A DNA stretch of 64,000 nucleotides from Bacteroidales bacterium (GTDB lineage Bacteria > Bacteroidota > Bacteroidia > Bacteroidales > PWNQ01), in contig JAIPBW010000003.1 in NCBI GenBank assembly GCA_021738505.1, positions 18,531 to 82,530 on the forward strand, read 5' to 3'. Of the stretch, positions 49,539-60,366 are shown in pieces. A program made the position numbers and the translations under genes. The notes under the pieces are model-generated. The model had not been told where the DNA came from. It saw nothing but the letters and a program-made list of their open reading frames with translations, and ran no database searches. The first letter of the stretch is position 1; each line of letters begins with the position of its first letter.

Positions 49539-49758
49539 ACATTAGTTTCCTTTTTTATTCCAACTTCTTGCAGGATTAAACATCACTACCTCTTCTCGTT
49601 TTAGCGCATCAGTGGTCAACAATTTAAAGTCATATCAATCTTCAAAAAGCAGTTTTGTTTTACAAAAATATTCTTTCTATTCTGGATTATTCATACCCCA
49701 AATGTAAATCAGATGAGGAAAATCATAATCGATCAGGTAAAAATAACATTATTCTCAT

Positions 49759-49766
49759 TATCTTTG
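49759..49766 (+). promoter_or_regulatory. Bacteroidetes-type -7 element (TATCTTTG)
   Basis: Upstream of the ATG at 49790. Confidence 0.4.
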
Positions 49767-49789
49767 TTTCTAATAATAAAGCCTAACTT

Positions 49790-50572
49790 ATGCGAACCAA
49801 AAAAGACATCGTTTCCAACTGGCTACCACGTTATACAGGACTAAAACTGGAAAACTTCGGAGAATATATTTTACTGGTTAATTTTCAGGAATATGTAGAG
49901 CGTTTTGCTTCCAAAATGAAAGTTCCGGTAGAAGGTCAGGATCGCCAAATGCCTTCCTGCACGGCAGAAAATATTACGATCATCAATTTTAGCATGGGAA
50001 GTGCCAATGCAGCAACTGTCATGGATCTGCTTAGCGCCATATCGCCAAAAGCAGTTCTATTTCTGGGCAAATGTGGAGGTTTAAAGAAGAAAAACAACCT
50101 GGGCGACTTAATATTGCCTATCGCAGCAATTCGCGGGGAAGGAACCTCTAATGACTATTTGCCTCCAGAAGTCCCTGCTTTACCTGCATTTAATCTCCAA
50201 AAAGCTATTTCTACTACCATACGTGAGCATCAAAAAGATTACTGGACTGGTACTGTTTTCACCACAAACAGAAGAGTCTGGGAGCATGATAATCAATTTA
50301 AAGAATATCTGAAGACTACTCGTACAATGGCTATCGACATGGAAACAGCCACTATCTTCACAGCAGGGTTTGCTAATCACATTCCAACCGGAGCTTTATT
50401 GCTGGTATCTGATCAACCCATGATCTCCAGCGGAGTAAAAACGGAAAAATCAGATAAAAAAGTAACTAAAGAATATGCAGATGAACACCTGCAAATAGGG
50501 ATTGACTCACTAAAGCAGCTTATAAACAACAACCTGACAGTCAAACACCTAAAATTTGATATCAACGAATAA
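49790..50572 (+). CDS. amn: AMP nucleosidase
   Basis: MGSANAATVMDLLSAISPKAVLFLGKCGGLKKKNNLGDLILPIAAIRGEGTSNDYLPPEVPALPAF; AIDMETATIFTAG. Confidence 0.92.
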   Translation: MRTKKDIVSNWLPRYTGLKLENFGEYILLVNFQEYVERFASKMKVPVEGQDRQMPSCTAENITIINFSMGSANAATVMDLLSAISPKAVLFLGKCGGLKKKNNLGDLILPIAAIRGEGTSNDYLPPEVPALPAFNLQKAISTTIREHQKDYWTGTVFTTNRRVWEHDNQFKEYLKTTRTMAIDMETATIFTAGFANHIPTGALLLVSDQPMISSGVKTEKSDKKVTKEYADEHLQIGIDSLKQLINNNLTVKHLKFDINE

Positions 50573-50574
50573 TT

Positions 50575-51594
50575 ATGGCTAAAAGTGTTATTGACGAATT
50601 CAAACAAATCTATCAGGATTTAAAGAACAAAGTATATCACCCGGTTTATCTTTTCCACGGAGAAGAGTCTTTTTTCATTGATAAGTTAGTAGAAGTTATA
50701 GAAAATACCGTATTAAATGAAATGGAAAAAGAGTTCAATCTCGATATTTTATATGGGAAAGATGTATCCCCCCAGCAAGTAATTTCCACCGCCAAGCGCT
50801 ATCCGATGGCTGCCAATCACCATGTAGTGATTATCAGGGAAGCTCAATCCATGCAAAAACTGAATGATCTCACATCGTATGTCAACGATCCACTAAAATC
50901 TACACTCTTAGTCTTAGTCCATAAACATAAATCCATTGACGGGCGGAAATCTTTAGGTAAGTCCGTCCGGAAAAACGGAGTTCTTTTTCAGTCGAAAAAG
51001 TTATACGATAACCAAATCCCCAATTGGATTAACACATATTTGTCCAACAGAAATTACTCCATCACACCGAAAGCCAGCATAATGGTTACGGAATATGTCG
51101 GCAACGATTTATCAAAAATTGCCAATGAACTGGATAAAATAATGATCAGCCTGGGAAAAGAGACCCAAGAAATTACAGAACAACACATCGAACAAAATAT
51201 TGGAATCAGCAAAGATTACAATATTTTTGAATTACAAAATGCAATCGGTTCCCAAAATACGCCCAGAGCTTATTTGATTGCGGACTATTTCAGCAAAAAC
51301 GAAAAGTCCTTCCCTTTGCTTCGGATTACATCCAATTTATATTTTTACTTCACGAAATTAATGCTAATACACAAGTCTAAATCCAAAACGCCTAATGATC
51401 TGAGTCAGGTTATTGGGCTGCATCCTTTTCTGGTTAAAGAGTATATTTCTGCTTCACGGAATTATTCGTTCGGGAAGTTAGCGGAAATTATCCATATTTT
51501 GAAAACATATGATCTGAAGTCGAAAGGAATAGAAAATTCTTCCACGAGCGATGGAGAGCTACTTAAAGAAATGGTATTCAAAATCATGAATTAG
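50575..51594 (+). CDS. holA: DNA polymerase III subunit delta
   Basis: VYLFHGEESFFIDKLVEVIEN; RYPMAANHHVVIIREAQSM; GNDLSKIANELDKIMI. Confidence 0.92.
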   Translation: MAKSVIDEFKQIYQDLKNKVYHPVYLFHGEESFFIDKLVEVIENTVLNEMEKEFNLDILYGKDVSPQQVISTAKRYPMAANHHVVIIREAQSMQKLNDLTSYVNDPLKSTLLVLVHKHKSIDGRKSLGKSVRKNGVLFQSKKLYDNQIPNWINTYLSNRNYSITPKASIMVTEYVGNDLSKIANELDKIMISLGKETQEITEQHIEQNIGISKDYNIFELQNAIGSQNTPRAYLIADYFSKNEKSFPLLRITSNLYFYFTKLMLIHKSKSKTPNDLSQVIGLHPFLVKEYISASRNYSFGKLAEIIHILKTYDLKSKGIENSSTSDGELLKEMVFKIMN

Positions 51595-51856
51595 CCTTCA
51601 TAATGTATGATAAACAAAGATCCAGATAAAAAAACTGCTTATACATTTCAATCTCTTTACAGTCATCATCAGCATAACACTATGTTAAACCTGTACCGCT
51701 CTTTTTAAAAGTTATACAGACAAAATAATCGCTTCTCCTATTCGTTAAAGCATTTGTCAATAGACTTAGTAATTGCAAATTTTCTTATTATCTTCGCAAA
51801 CCTCAACACAAATGCATAAAATTTTTGATTGCATTTAAAGAAATAACCCCACAATT

Positions 51857-54178
51857 ATGAAGCGCATAATCGTATATAGTATTCTCATAATCACAGGCAT
51901 ACTTACGTTATCATCAAATAATGTTCAAGCTCAGGATCAAACCGGTACACTAAAGGGATTTGTTTATGATAAAAAAACCGGAGAACCAGTCATATTCACT
52001 AATGTTTATTTTAAAGGCACCAGTACCGGAGCCTCTACAGATGTGAACGGCTTTTTCTCGATCACGAAAATAGAGCCGGGAAAATATACTTTATTGATAA
52101 CGGCTATGGGGTATGACTCATTGAAGATGCCGATTACAATAAAAAAGGGACAATCCATAACAAAAGAACTATATGTAACTCCGGGAGCCAAAACATTGCA
52201 AGGTGTAAATATCTCCGGGGAACGACAAGCTGCAAGAAAGGAAACACAAACATCAGTTGTGAAAATTGAGCCTCAGGAAATGAGCAAGATACCGGCTGTT
52301 GGAGGTGATGCAGATATAGCCCAATATCTTCAGGTTCTTCCGGGTGTTATATTTACCGGTGACCAAGGAGGCCAGCTATATATCCGCGGGGGATCTCCAG
52401 TTCAAAACATGGTACTCATGGATGGTATGGTCGTCTACAATCCTTTTCACTCCATAGGCCTCTTTTCCGTCTTCGACAATGATATTATAAGACATGCTGA
52501 TGTGCATACGGGTGGATTCTCAGCAAAGTATGGAGGTAGAATTTCATCCGTTATGGATATCACAACACGTGATGGCAATAAGAGGGAAAGCAACGTAAAA
52601 TTATCCGTCAGTCCTTTCCAGTCTAAAGCTCTTTTTGAAGGACCTATCAAAAAGCAAACCGATTCAACGGTATCTAGTTCTTCTTTTATAATAAGTGCCA
52701 AGCATTCCCTTTTAGAACAAAGCTCTAAAGTGCTTTATGATTATGTTAACGACGATGGCTTACCCTTTAATTACACGGATATTTACGGTAAATTTTCAGT
52801 CAATGGTCAAGACGGAAGCAAGATAAATTTCTTTGGATTTAATTTTAGCGATAATGTCTTATATCAAAACGTGAGCGAATACGATTGGACAAACATCGGC
52901 GCAGGAACCAACTTTGTGGTCGTTCCGGAAAATTCAAATATCTTAATGGATGGTAACTTTGCTTATTCACAATACGAAATAACGCAAAAACTTCCCGACC
53001 AAAATCCCCGAAAAAGCTCCATCAATGGGTTTAACCTGGGACTGAACTTTACTTATTTCATGGGGGAAAACCAACTCAAATACGGACTTGCCATGCAAGG
53101 ATTCAAAACTGCTCTTGAATTTTCAAACAGCGTGAACCGTAAAATCGAACAGGTAGAAAATACGACAGAGCTATCCGGATTCATGGTGTATAAAATGATT
53201 TTTGGTGATTTAATTTTAGAACCCAGCTTTAGAGCTCATTATTATGCATCCTTATCTGAGTTCTCTCCGGAGCCAAGATTCGCGGCTAAGTATAATTTAA
53301 CCGATTTCCTTCGTCTTAAGGTAGCCGGTGGTTTTTATTCCCAAAACCTGATCAGCACAAAATACGACAGGGATGTTGTGAATCTCTTCTATGGCTTTGT
53401 TTCCGGTCCGGATAATTTGCCCTCAAAATATAAAGGAGAAGACGTTACCTCCAAATTACAAAAAGCTCAGCATCTTGTTGCCGGAGCAGAGATCGATATA
53501 CTGGACAACATTACGGTGAATTTAGAAGGATACTACAAAAACTTTTCGCAGTTATCTAATTTAAACAGAAATAAAATTTTTAACGACTCACAAGAATATA
53601 TTGATAAGCCCGATTATCTAAAGAAAGATTTCATTATTGAAAGCGGACATGCCAAAGGTGTCGATTTAACAATAAAATATGATGACCTCAGGCTTTATCT
53701 GTGGGCTGTTTACTCTTTAGGATACGTAGAAAAAACAGATAATTTCATTACCTATAACCCCCATTATGACCGGCGACATAACGTCAATCTGGTTGGTTCA
53801 TACAAATTAGGAAAAGACCTTAACTGGGAAGTAAATGCACGTTGGAATTTTGGTTCAGGTTTCCCTTTTACACCAAGCGCCGGCTATTATCCCAAACAGC
53901 TTTTTAATGATGGCATTGACAGCGACTACACCAGTACTAATGGAGATTTCACGATCTATTACGGAGAAATTAACAGCAAACGATTCCCGACTTATCATCG
54001 TTTGGATTTGGGAGTAACACGCAAATTCTATCCTTCCACAAACTCAACTATTGAAGTGAAGGCCAGTGTTACGAATGCTTATAACAGAAAAAATATCTTT
54101 TATATTGACCGGGTATCCGGCGAAAGAGTAGACCAGCTTCCGGTAATGCCTTCCTTAGGCGTTTCCTGGGAGTTTTAA
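51857..54178 (+). CDS. TonB-dependent receptor with carboxypeptidase-regulatory-like N-terminal domain
   Basis: GTLKGFVYDKKTGEPVIFTNVYFKGTSTGASTDVNGFFSI; YLQVLPGVIFTGDQGGQLYIRGGSPVQNMVLMDGM. Confidence 0.95.
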   Translation: MKRIIVYSILIITGILTLSSNNVQAQDQTGTLKGFVYDKKTGEPVIFTNVYFKGTSTGASTDVNGFFSITKIEPGKYTLLITAMGYDSLKMPITIKKGQSITKELYVTPGAKTLQGVNISGERQAARKETQTSVVKIEPQEMSKIPAVGGDADIAQYLQVLPGVIFTGDQGGQLYIRGGSPVQNMVLMDGMVVYNPFHSIGLFSVFDNDIIRHADVHTGGFSAKYGGRISSVMDITTRDGNKRESNVKLSVSPFQSKALFEGPIKKQTDSTVSSSSFIISAKHSLLEQSSKVLYDYVNDDGLPFNYTDIYGKFSVNGQDGSKINFFGFNFSDNVLYQNVSEYDWTNIGAGTNFVVVPENSNILMDGNFAYSQYEITQKLPDQNPRKSSINGFNLGLNFTYFMGENQLKYGLAMQGFKTALEFSNSVNRKIEQVENTTELSGFMVYKMIFGDLILEPSFRAHYYASLSEFSPEPRFAAKYNLTDFLRLKVAGGFYSQNLISTKYDRDVVNLFYGFVSGPDNLPSKYKGEDVTSKLQKAQHLVAGAEIDILDNITVNLEGYYKNFSQLSNLNRNKIFNDSQEYIDKPDYLKKDFIIESGHAKGVDLTIKYDDLRLYLWAVYSLGYVEKTDNFITYNPHYDRRHNVNLVGSYKLGKDLNWEVNARWNFGSGFPFTPSAGYYPKQLFNDGIDSDYTSTNGDFTIYYGEINSKRFPTYHRLDLGVTRKFYPSTNSTIEVKASVTNAYNRKNIFYIDRVSGERVDQLPVMPSLGVSWEF

Positions 54179-55320
54179 TTTAACATCGCAAAGGCTGCAT
54201 CAAGATATACAAAAACATCAATCGGATGATGGCCCTGATACTTTTCACTTCTTAAGTGCCCCAGGCGAACTACTACTGCATCATAATCAGGTAAAACAAA
54301 AATATACTGACCCAGGATACCTCTGGCGTATTTCACTGTTGTTCCTTTATAGTTTACAATCCACCACTGGTATCCGTAAAAATTATTCTCCTTTCCATTT
54401 TTATCAACCAAATAATCAGCAGGCTGTGTTGCATTCAGCAGGTATTCTTTGCTGATCAATTGTTTACCATATGCTTGTCCGCTATCCAGAACTAATTTTC
54501 CTATTCTTGCAATATCCCGTGCGTTGGAATTGAAACAGCAATACGCTTTTTCTATTCCTTCTTTTTTGTCCAGAGACCATAAAGCATCATGCCTGGCTCC
54601 AATTGGCGTCCAAAGATATTTTCCTGCAAAATCGGCCATTGTCATGCCGGTAGCTTCTGTAAGTAAAAATCCTAATATCTGGGTATTTCCACTTAAATAC
54701 TTATATCTTTCTCCGGGTTTTTCAATAACCTCCAGGTCCATAACGAGGCTTTCAAGGTCCTTCCCGTAATAAGCCTGTGTTGTCGTTGAAAAAAGGCTCC
54801 CGTAACTCTCATCCCAGCTAAGTCCACTGCTCATCGTCAACAGGTCTTTTATTGATATTTTAGACTTATTTCCTTTATTGTACTCGGGCAAGTAATCACC
54901 GACAGCTTGATCCAGAGAGTCAATATATCCTTTATCGTTTGCTATTCCAATGAGTAAAGAAACAATGCTTTTCGTAGAGGAAAACAAATTCGAATACGAA
55001 TCCGGACCATAATTGTCCCAATAGTGTTCACTGATCACTGTATCATTTTGTACAATGAGAAAACTCACAGGTTCGTATTTTTTCATCTTTTTCAAATGAT
55101 GGGCTGGAATTTTCGTTTTATTTTCTGTAAATGCCCATGAATGGTAATTTTCAGCTCTTACCTTCCGATTTTCAAAAATTGGGTAATCGTCAATGCCTAC
55201 ATGTTGATATATTAACGCACGGATAACATATCTGGGTGCGAAAAGATAGAAAAGTCCAAGTAAGATAATCATAATTACCAGGACCCGTACTACTCGTTTC
55301 AGGTTTACATTTTTGGCCAT
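54175..55320 (-). CDS. Serine hydrolase (beta-lactamase/class C PBP-like)
   Basis: NLFSSTKSIVSLLIGIANDKGYIDSLDQAVGDYLPEY (SxxK); MSSGLSWDES; YKYLSGNTQILG. Confidence 0.93.
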   Translation of the reverse strand: MAKNVNLKRVVRVLVIMIILLGLFYLFAPRYVIRALIYQHVGIDDYPIFENRKVRAENYHSWAFTENKTKIPAHHLKKMKKYEPVSFLIVQNDTVISEHYWDNYGPDSYSNLFSSTKSIVSLLIGIANDKGYIDSLDQAVGDYLPEYNKGNKSKISIKDLLTMSSGLSWDESYGSLFSTTTQAYYGKDLESLVMDLEVIEKPGERYKYLSGNTQILGFLLTEATGMTMADFAGKYLWTPIGARHDALWSLDKKEGIEKAYCCFNSNARDIARIGKLVLDSGQAYGKQLISKEYLLNATQPADYLVDKNGKENNFYGYQWWIVNYKGTTVKYARGILGQYIFVLPDYDAVVVRLGHLRSEKYQGHHPIDVFVYLDAAFAMLN

Positions 55321-55586
55321 TTGTCCGGGATTTCAATTTTGTGTTAAATTAGTATTTTGATAATGCAGACTGGAATGATCCTCAAAACAGTGGCATCATC
55401 AGAAAGAATAAATTTTACGATTATGTAAAAATACAAAAAATAAATTCTTGTCCTCCAATGCATGATTTGGAAAAATCACACAAAACAGTGAACACTAAAA
55501 AACCCTCACAATAATTTATGAAGGTTTTCTATTGTTATAATATCCGTTTTAGGAAGTCCGGATCGCTTTAAAGCTACATCTTTATT

Positions 55587-56378
55587 TTAACTCATTATTT
55601 TCCTTAAAGGACCCCGCATGATACCCCGGCTGGAATTCTGCACAAAAGCCAGTATCTCATCCCGCTCTTGCGTTACCGGAACTTCAGCTTCAATATATTC
55701 CACAGCCTGGCTGACATTCATATTGCGCAAATAAATATGCCTGTATATGTCCTGAATTTGATTAATTGATTCTTTTGAATATCCTCTTCTTCGCAATCCA
55801 ATGGAGTTAATTCCGGAATAAGAAATAGGTTCACGGGCAGCTTTTGTAAAGGGAGGGACATCTTTCCTGACCAAAGTACCTCCGGAAATAAAACTATGCG
55901 ATCCTATATTTACAAACTGATGAACAGCAACCTGACCTCCAATAATAGCCCAATTCTTAATTTCTATATGACCGGCAAGGGCAACATTATTGGCCAAAAT
56001 ACAATGATCATTCACTATACAATCATGGGCAATATGAACATAGGCCATGATTAGGTTATTATTACCGATTACAGTTTCGTTATTGGCTTTTGTCCCCCGG
56101 TTAATAGTAGCAAATTCCCTGATAATATTATCATCGCCAATTCTTACATAAGTATCTTCGCCATTGTATTTAAGATCCTGAGGTATAGCAGAAATAACAG
56201 CTCCCGGGAATATTTTATTATTCTTTCCAATTCTTGCACCTTCCATGATAGTGGCATTGGATCCGATCCAGGTTCCTTCTCCGATTTCCACATTTTTATG
56301 AATAGTCACAAAAGGTTCAATAACCACATTATCTGCTATTTTTGCCTGTGGATGTACGTATGCTAATGGTTGATTCAT
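55587..56378 (-). CDS. lpxA: UDP-N-acetylglucosamine acyltransferase
   Basis: Hexapeptide repeats; AYVHIAHDCIVNDHCILANNVALAGHIEI; GINSIGLRRRGYS. Confidence 0.96.
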   Translation of the reverse strand: MNQPLAYVHPQAKIADNVVIEPFVTIHKNVEIGEGTWIGSNATIMEGARIGKNNKIFPGAVISAIPQDLKYNGEDTYVRIGDDNIIREFATINRGTKANNETVIGNNNLIMAYVHIAHDCIVNDHCILANNVALAGHIEIKNWAIIGGQVAVHQFVNIGSHSFISGGTLVRKDVPPFTKAAREPISYSGINSIGLRRRGYSKESINQIQDIYRHIYLRNMNVSQAVEYIEAEVPVTQERDEILAFVQNSSRGIMRGPLRKIMS

Positions 56379-56475
56379 AGGTTCATTAATTAATTTACGA
56401 CTATAAAACGTGCAGATAAGTTGTGTTAAAAACTCTGGACACGAATGCTCGTTTCATAGAATTCCGATTTTGATT

Positions 56476-57876
56476 TTACTCTTTGGTGATTTGTGCTAAT
56501 AGATCTGCTTCAGTCACGATGGTATCGCCAACAAAAGCTTTCCCTTCCATGTGACACAGACCTCTGCGAATAGGTGATACAAGTTTTAACTTAAACACAA
56601 GTGTATCGCCAGGTTCTACTTTCTTTCTAAAGCGCACTTTATCAATTTTTAGAAAATAAGTGCTATATTCCTGGGGTTCTTCGACCTGATGCAGGGCTAA
56701 AATACCGCCTGCCTGCGCCATTGCCTCAATCTGCAATACTCCGGGCATCACAGGCTCATCAGGAAAGTGTCCTGCAAAAAAGGCCTCATTCATGGTTACA
56801 TTTTTCATCCCAACAACCTGGTCTCCATCAATATCATAAACACGATCAATTAATAAAAAGGGGGGTCTGTGGGGAAGAATATTCTTTATCTGATTAATAT
56901 CATACAGAGGAGGTTTCGACCAGTCGATATATGGTGCTTGTTTACTCTTGCGGCTTTCTTCTTTCAATATCTTCTTGCGTAATTTAGCCGCAAATTCCAC
57001 ATTGGTTTTATGCCCTGGTCGTTTAGCCAGGAGCTTTCCTTTGATTGGACGACCTATCAAAGCTAAATCGCCTAATATATCCAATAATTTATGTCGTGCC
57101 GGTTCATTGGGATATTCCAATTCCAGATTATTCAAAATACCATCTTCGGTCACATCTACACTATCACGGCCTAATTTGTCGGCGATATTATCCAGTTCTT
57201 TCTGGTTAACCTTGTCTTCCACAAAAACGATGGCATTATTCAAATTTCCTCCCCGGATGAGGTGCTCCTGCATAAAAAGCTGCTCCAATTCATGCAAGAA
57301 GACAAAGGTACGCGCGCGGGAAAATCCTTCTTTGAATTCGCTTAAGTTGTTAAGTTGAGCATGTTGGACATTCAATACTTTCGTGTCGTAATCAATAATG
57401 CTGGAAATGGAAAATTTATCATCAGGAATTGCGACAATTTCGGAATCTTTATCTTCCACGCGATATTCAACGGCCTCATTAATGCAGTAATAGTTACGTG
57501 GCGCGTTTTGTTCCTCTATTCCGGCCTCTAATATCTTTTCCACATAAAAACGCGAACTTCCGTCCATGATAGGAGCTTCAGGTCCATCTATTTCAATTAG
57601 TACATTATCTATTTCCAGTCCTACCAAAGCAGCCAGCGTATGTTCAATCGTACCAACCCGGGCATTGTTTTTTTCAAGCATTGTTCCGCGCGTGGTATCA
57701 ACCACATTTTCAGCCAGGGCTTCTATAACTGGCTGTCCTTCCAGGTCAGTCCGTACGAATTTATACCCATAACCTTCCGGAGCAGCTTTAAACTTAATAG
57801 TCACATCTTTACCGGTATGCAAACCTACACCCTGTATCGAAACTGTTTTTTTGATTGTCTTTTGTTTGTCGCTCAT
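56476..57876 (-). CDS. lpxC/fabZ: Bifunctional UDP-3-O-acyl-GlcNAc deacetylase / 3-hydroxyacyl-ACP dehydratase
   Basis: SIQGVGLHTGKDVTIKFK; TIEHTLAALVGLEIDNVLIEIDGPEAPIMDGSS; IKNILPHRPPFLLIDRV; FFAGHFPDEPVMPGVLQIEAMAQAGG. Confidence 0.97.
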   Translation of the reverse strand: MSDKQKTIKKTVSIQGVGLHTGKDVTIKFKAAPEGYGYKFVRTDLEGQPVIEALAENVVDTTRGTMLEKNNARVGTIEHTLAALVGLEIDNVLIEIDGPEAPIMDGSSRFYVEKILEAGIEEQNAPRNYYCINEAVEYRVEDKDSEIVAIPDDKFSISSIIDYDTKVLNVQHAQLNNLSEFKEGFSRARTFVFLHELEQLFMQEHLIRGGNLNNAIVFVEDKVNQKELDNIADKLGRDSVDVTEDGILNNLELEYPNEPARHKLLDILGDLALIGRPIKGKLLAKRPGHKTNVEFAAKLRKKILKEESRKSKQAPYIDWSKPPLYDINQIKNILPHRPPFLLIDRVYDIDGDQVVGMKNVTMNEAFFAGHFPDEPVMPGVLQIEAMAQAGGILALHQVEEPQEYSTYFLKIDKVRFRKKVEPGDTLVFKLKLVSPIRRGLCHMEGKAFVGDTIVTEADLLAQITKE

Positions 57877-57900
57877 AAATTTCTTTGTAAATCTATTTAT

Positions 57901-58935
57901 TTATTGCCCTCTTTCTTCCAGTTTCTTTTCCAAAACTTTAATTCTGTCCACCAGGTTTTGAAGGTTCTTAAAATGAACATAGGATTTTTTGTAATTATTA
58001 TATTCGATTGCCGGCGAACCTAATGCTGTAAATCCTTTTTCCTTAATGGAAGAAGAAACACCTGCCTGCGCTGCAATTCGAACTTCATCAGCAATTTGCA
58101 GATGTCCTACTATTCCAACCTGACCACCAATCATACAATTTTTCCCAACTTTTGCTGAACCTGAGATCCCTGTTAAAGCAGCGATCACTGTATTTTCGTC
58201 TATCTCAGCATTATGAGCTACCTGTATTAAGTTATCCAGCTTAACTCCTTTGCGAATAATGGTTGAGCCCATCGTTGCTCTGTCGATTGTAGTATTAGCT
58301 CCAATTTCAACCTGGTCTTCGATAATCACATTTCCGATCTGTGCTACTTTCTTAAAGTTGCTATCCTGCTGCGGCGCGAATCCAAAACCATCACTACCAA
58401 TAACAATACCGGCATGCAATGTTACTTTTGAGCCGATAATGCAATCAGAGTATATATTAACATTGCTAAATACCAAACAGTTATCGCCAATATTCACATT
58501 ATCGCCAATAACTGTGTTGGCATATATTTTTGTGTTTTCTCCTATTGTCGTATTTTCTCCAATACTAACAAAAGGACCAACAAAGACATCCTTACCAATA
58601 GAAGCGGAGTGAGCAATATCTGCTTTTTCAGATATCCCTGTTTTGCTGTGCTTAATATTATTATAGACCTCCAACAACCGGGCAAAAGCACTATAAGCGT
58701 CTTTTACTTTTATCAAGGTTGGCTTTACGCTTTTTTCCGGGACAAAATCCGTATTGACAATAACAATGGAAGCTTCGCTATCGTATATAAATGGTGTATA
58801 CTTCGGGTTTGCCAAAAAAGAAACTGAACCCGGTTCCCCTTCATCTATTTTGGAAACTTTATTTACAACCACGTTGGGGTCTCCATCCAATTTGCCTTCA
58901 ATTAATCGGGCAATATCATTCGCTGTAAATTTCAT
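57901..58935 (-). CDS. lpxD: UDP-3-O-(3-hydroxyacyl)glucosamine N-acyltransferase
   Basis: SVSFLANPKYTPFIYDSEASIVIV; VTLHAGIVIGSDGFGFAPQ; QVAHNAEIDENTVIAALTGISGSAKVGKNCMIGGQVGIVGHL. Confidence 0.96.
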   Translation of the reverse strand: MKFTANDIARLIEGKLDGDPNVVVNKVSKIDEGEPGSVSFLANPKYTPFIYDSEASIVIVNTDFVPEKSVKPTLIKVKDAYSAFARLLEVYNNIKHSKTGISEKADIAHSASIGKDVFVGPFVSIGENTTIGENTKIYANTVIGDNVNIGDNCLVFSNVNIYSDCIIGSKVTLHAGIVIGSDGFGFAPQQDSNFKKVAQIGNVIIEDQVEIGANTTIDRATMGSTIIRKGVKLDNLIQVAHNAEIDENTVIAALTGISGSAKVGKNCMIGGQVGIVGHLQIADEVRIAAQAGVSSSIKEKGFTALGSPAIEYNNYKKSYVHFKNLQNLVDRIKVLEKKLEERGQ

Positions 58936-59013
58936 TTATGCAAATTTAAAATTACTGCAAAAGTAGTGTAAGTTAGTCATAAATAATAATATTTGATGTA
59001 GAAAAAATAAAAT

Positions 59014-60264
59014 TTAATCAAATTTAACTAAATTTTTCGGGTAACAAAGATAATTCTTATGAATTGTCTGCGTAATTGTAGAGACATTTAATTCTTCAGA
59101 AGAATCCGTAAGATCCTTTAAATGACCTCCTTTATGCAGGACCTTAATGTTTTCTTCTTCGGGATTGTAAGCTTTATTTTCTGTTGTGCCGGTAAAGATA
59201 TAATAGTTCTGATAGTCCTCAAGTCCGGGATTTTTTTCTTGCCATTGTTGTTCTAATGCTTTAATTTTTTCCTGTTCAAAAGGTTCTGTCTGAATTTCCA
59301 ATCGGTAAAGTTCCCTGTTAATTAGTCGTTGAGACAAGTCACTCAGCACCTTATCATCATGTTTAGCCCATACTTTTATGGCGGAAGAAATATCGTAATC
59401 ATCTATGTTGGCAAAACGATTTATGATTGACTGATCGTTGAAAAAATCATTAAAGTTATAGTTGCCTTTAAGGAAAAACGACAGATCAGGAGTAGCAAAT
59501 AATTCTTCGCCTTTTTGAGTGAGTTCTTTAGCTCGTTGTAATATTTTAACAAGCATTTGCTCTGCACTCAAAACTGTCTTATGTAAATAAACCTGCCAGT
59601 ACATCAACCTACGCGCTAAAATAAATTTTTCTATTGAATATATCCCTTTGGACTCTATCACTAATTGATCATCAAAAACGTTTAACATTTTAATAATCCG
59701 TTCAGTTCCTATAATTCCCTCAGAGACACCGGTGAAAAACGAATCCCGTTTTAAATAATCAAGTCGGTCGACATCCAGCTGTCCGGATACCAACTGATGC
59801 AAAAATTTCTTTGGGTATTCATTTTTAAAAATGCGTATTGCTGTATTCAATTGACCATTCATTTTTTCGTTTAACTTCTCCATGAATAGCAAAGACAGTT
59901 TTTCATGCTTTACTTCACTAACAATAGAATACTCCAAAGCATGGGAAAATGGTCCATGACCTATATCATGCAACAAAATGGCGATATATGTTCCAAGTTT
60001 TTCATCTTCAGTAATCGTCTGTCCTTTATCTTCAAGCATTTTAATCGCTTCCTGCATAAGCCCCATAGCGCCGATAGCATGATGAAAGCGGGTGTGCAAC
60101 GCTCCTGGATATACCAATGAAGTGAGCCCTAATTGCTTTATTCTGCGCAATCGTTGAAACCAGGGATGCTCAATAACATCGAACACAATGTCATGTGGGA
60201 TTGTTATAAAACCGAAAACAGGATCATTAAGTATTTTCTTTTTATTAATTTGGTAGTCGGCCAT
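59014..60264 (-). CDS. HD-domain phosphohydrolase (dGTPase-like family)
   Basis: PWFQRLRRIKQLGLTSLVYPGALHTRFHHAIGAMGLM; LLHDIGHGPFSHALE; LVSGQLDVDRLDYLKRDS. Confidence 0.95.
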   Translation of the reverse strand: MADYQINKKKILNDPVFGFITIPHDIVFDVIEHPWFQRLRRIKQLGLTSLVYPGALHTRFHHAIGAMGLMQEAIKMLEDKGQTITEDEKLGTYIAILLHDIGHGPFSHALEYSIVSEVKHEKLSLLFMEKLNEKMNGQLNTAIRIFKNEYPKKFLHQLVSGQLDVDRLDYLKRDSFFTGVSEGIIGTERIIKMLNVFDDQLVIESKGIYSIEKFILARRLMYWQVYLHKTVLSAEQMLVKILQRAKELTQKGEELFATPDLSFFLKGNYNFNDFFNDQSIINRFANIDDYDISSAIKVWAKHDDKVLSDLSQRLINRELYRLEIQTEPFEQEKIKALEQQWQEKNPGLEDYQNYYIFTGTTENKAYNPEEENIKVLHKGGHLKDLTDSSEELNVSTITQTIHKNYLCYPKNLVKFD

Positions 60265-60366
60265 GCAGTTATTATTATTTTTGTAATTGAAATTTTAATG
60301 TGTAAAAATAAAAGGAAATTATTGCAATAAAGCACTTAATAGATACGTATTTTTTAAAACTATATT

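Noticed and set aside
56948-57358. 136-aa plus-strand ORF inside lpxC-fabZ
   Set aside because: Shadow ORF antisense to strongly supported lpxC/fabZ
56476-57876. LpxC-FabZ fusion as a novel fusion
   Set aside because: Known and widespread in Bacteroidetes
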